Part shown: in pieces, positions 5,662-5,929 of the stretch | Layout: each line of letters opens with the position of its first letter | Numbering within the stretch: position 1 is the first letter of the stretch | Assembly (NCBI GenBank): GCA_018663165.1 | Contig: JABJES010000212.1 | Span: 1 to 5,929 of the forward strand | Length of the DNA: 5,929 nucleotides | Direction of reading: 5' to 3' | Source: Rhodospirillaceae bacterium | Lineage (GTDB): Bacteria; Pseudomonadota; Alphaproteobacteria; UBA11136 | Made by a program: the position numbers and the translations under genes | The notes under the pieces: model-generated | Told to the model about the DNA's origin: nothing | Databases searched by the model: none | Seen by the model: the letters and a program-made list of their open reading frames with translations, nothing else

Positions 5662-5929
5662 ATGGATGAAAAAATACTCCTAAGGTCGGCGCCGAGGGGC
5701 GCGGCGGACATACAGGCGACGCGGCGCGCTATGCGGGAGAACGGCATGGCGGTCCTGCCGTCAAAATTCCGCCAGCTCATCATCGCAACACCTGCCAATG
5801 ACCGATTGGCCTCAATCCCCGCTGTCCTGCCCGGCCCCCTCGCCCTCATTCCTTTTGAACTGCGCCATTACCGGGGCGCGCGGCCAGCGCCGCAATTCGA
5901 CGCCATCCTTAGCGCCTATGATAAGGGAA
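5662..5929 (+). CDS. Uncertain open frame, C-terminus cut by window edge
   Basis: From ATG 5662 the frame stays open for 89 codons to the right edge; the nearest in-frame upstream stop is at 5641. The predicted product starts MDEKILLRSAPRGAADIQATR. It continues through MAVLPSKFRQLIIATPANDR, then IPAVLPGPLALIPFELRHYRG and FDAILSAYDKG. I do not recognise a family, and no signal peptide or membrane segment is evident. Its GC-rich third positions and plausible residue mix favour coding. Against this, no ribosome site precedes 5662. An in-frame ATG at 5749 has a GGGAG six bases upstream and may be the real start. A second plus frame and part of the minus strand are also open here, so the assignment is weak. 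Confidence 0.42.
   Translation, partial: MDEKILLRSAPRGAADIQATRRAMRENGMAVLPSKFRQLIIATPANDRLASIPAVLPGPLALIPFELRHYRGARPAPQFDAILSAYDKG

Noticed and set aside
5640..5849. 69-codon minus-strand open frame
   Set aside because: The product is Arg/Ser/Met-rich with no recognisable motif and no clear ribosome site. The overlapping plus-strand frame extends further and has a better residue mix, though neither is certain.

Overview
The window looks like a chromosomal segment of an alphaproteobacterium. The main pointer is a short protein of the NDUFS4 (ETC complex I 18-kDa subunit) family, which in bacteria is essentially an alphaproteobacterial and mitochondrial-lineage protein. Both tRNA genes encode their own CCA end, and the coding regions have moderate to high GC. 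No order or genus can be named from sequence reading alone.

Everything from base 1 to about 4090 is on the minus strand. Reading in the direction of transcription, from high to low coordinates, it begins with a tRNA-Pro(TGG), the NDUFS4-like gene and a tRNA-Arg(TCT), which lie close together. The 3' end of tRNA-Arg runs into three tandem 16-bp units that each repeat its terminal GGCGCACCA. An AT-rich spacer of about 280 bp follows and holds a possible promoter. Next come two tandem paralogous genes for 105-residue Nif11-type RiPP precursors, with similar leaders and different, cysteine-free, hydrophobic cores. They are closed by a strong intrinsic terminator. Last is a tight two-gene operon: a LemA family membrane protein and a DUF2207 membrane protein whose poly-glycine C-terminus runs off the left edge.

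From 4131 rightwards the strand switches. A sigma70-like promoter and a good Shine-Dalgarno sequence precede a 438-residue pyruvoyl-dependent decarboxylase of the phosphatidylserine decarboxylase superfamily. It resembles the PSDC/PsiD-like subgroup but carries a signal peptide, so it is predicted to act outside the cytoplasm. A short spacer with an imperfect terminator-like hairpin and an 11-bp inverted repeat leads to an uncertain open frame that runs off the right edge.

The best candidates for undescribed biology are the Nif11 precursor pair, which has no modifying enzyme or transporter in view, and the exported PsiD/PSD-like enzyme. The tRNA-Arg 3'-end repeat is an unusual structural feature. 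No insertion sequence, CRISPR array, phage gene or integrase is visible.
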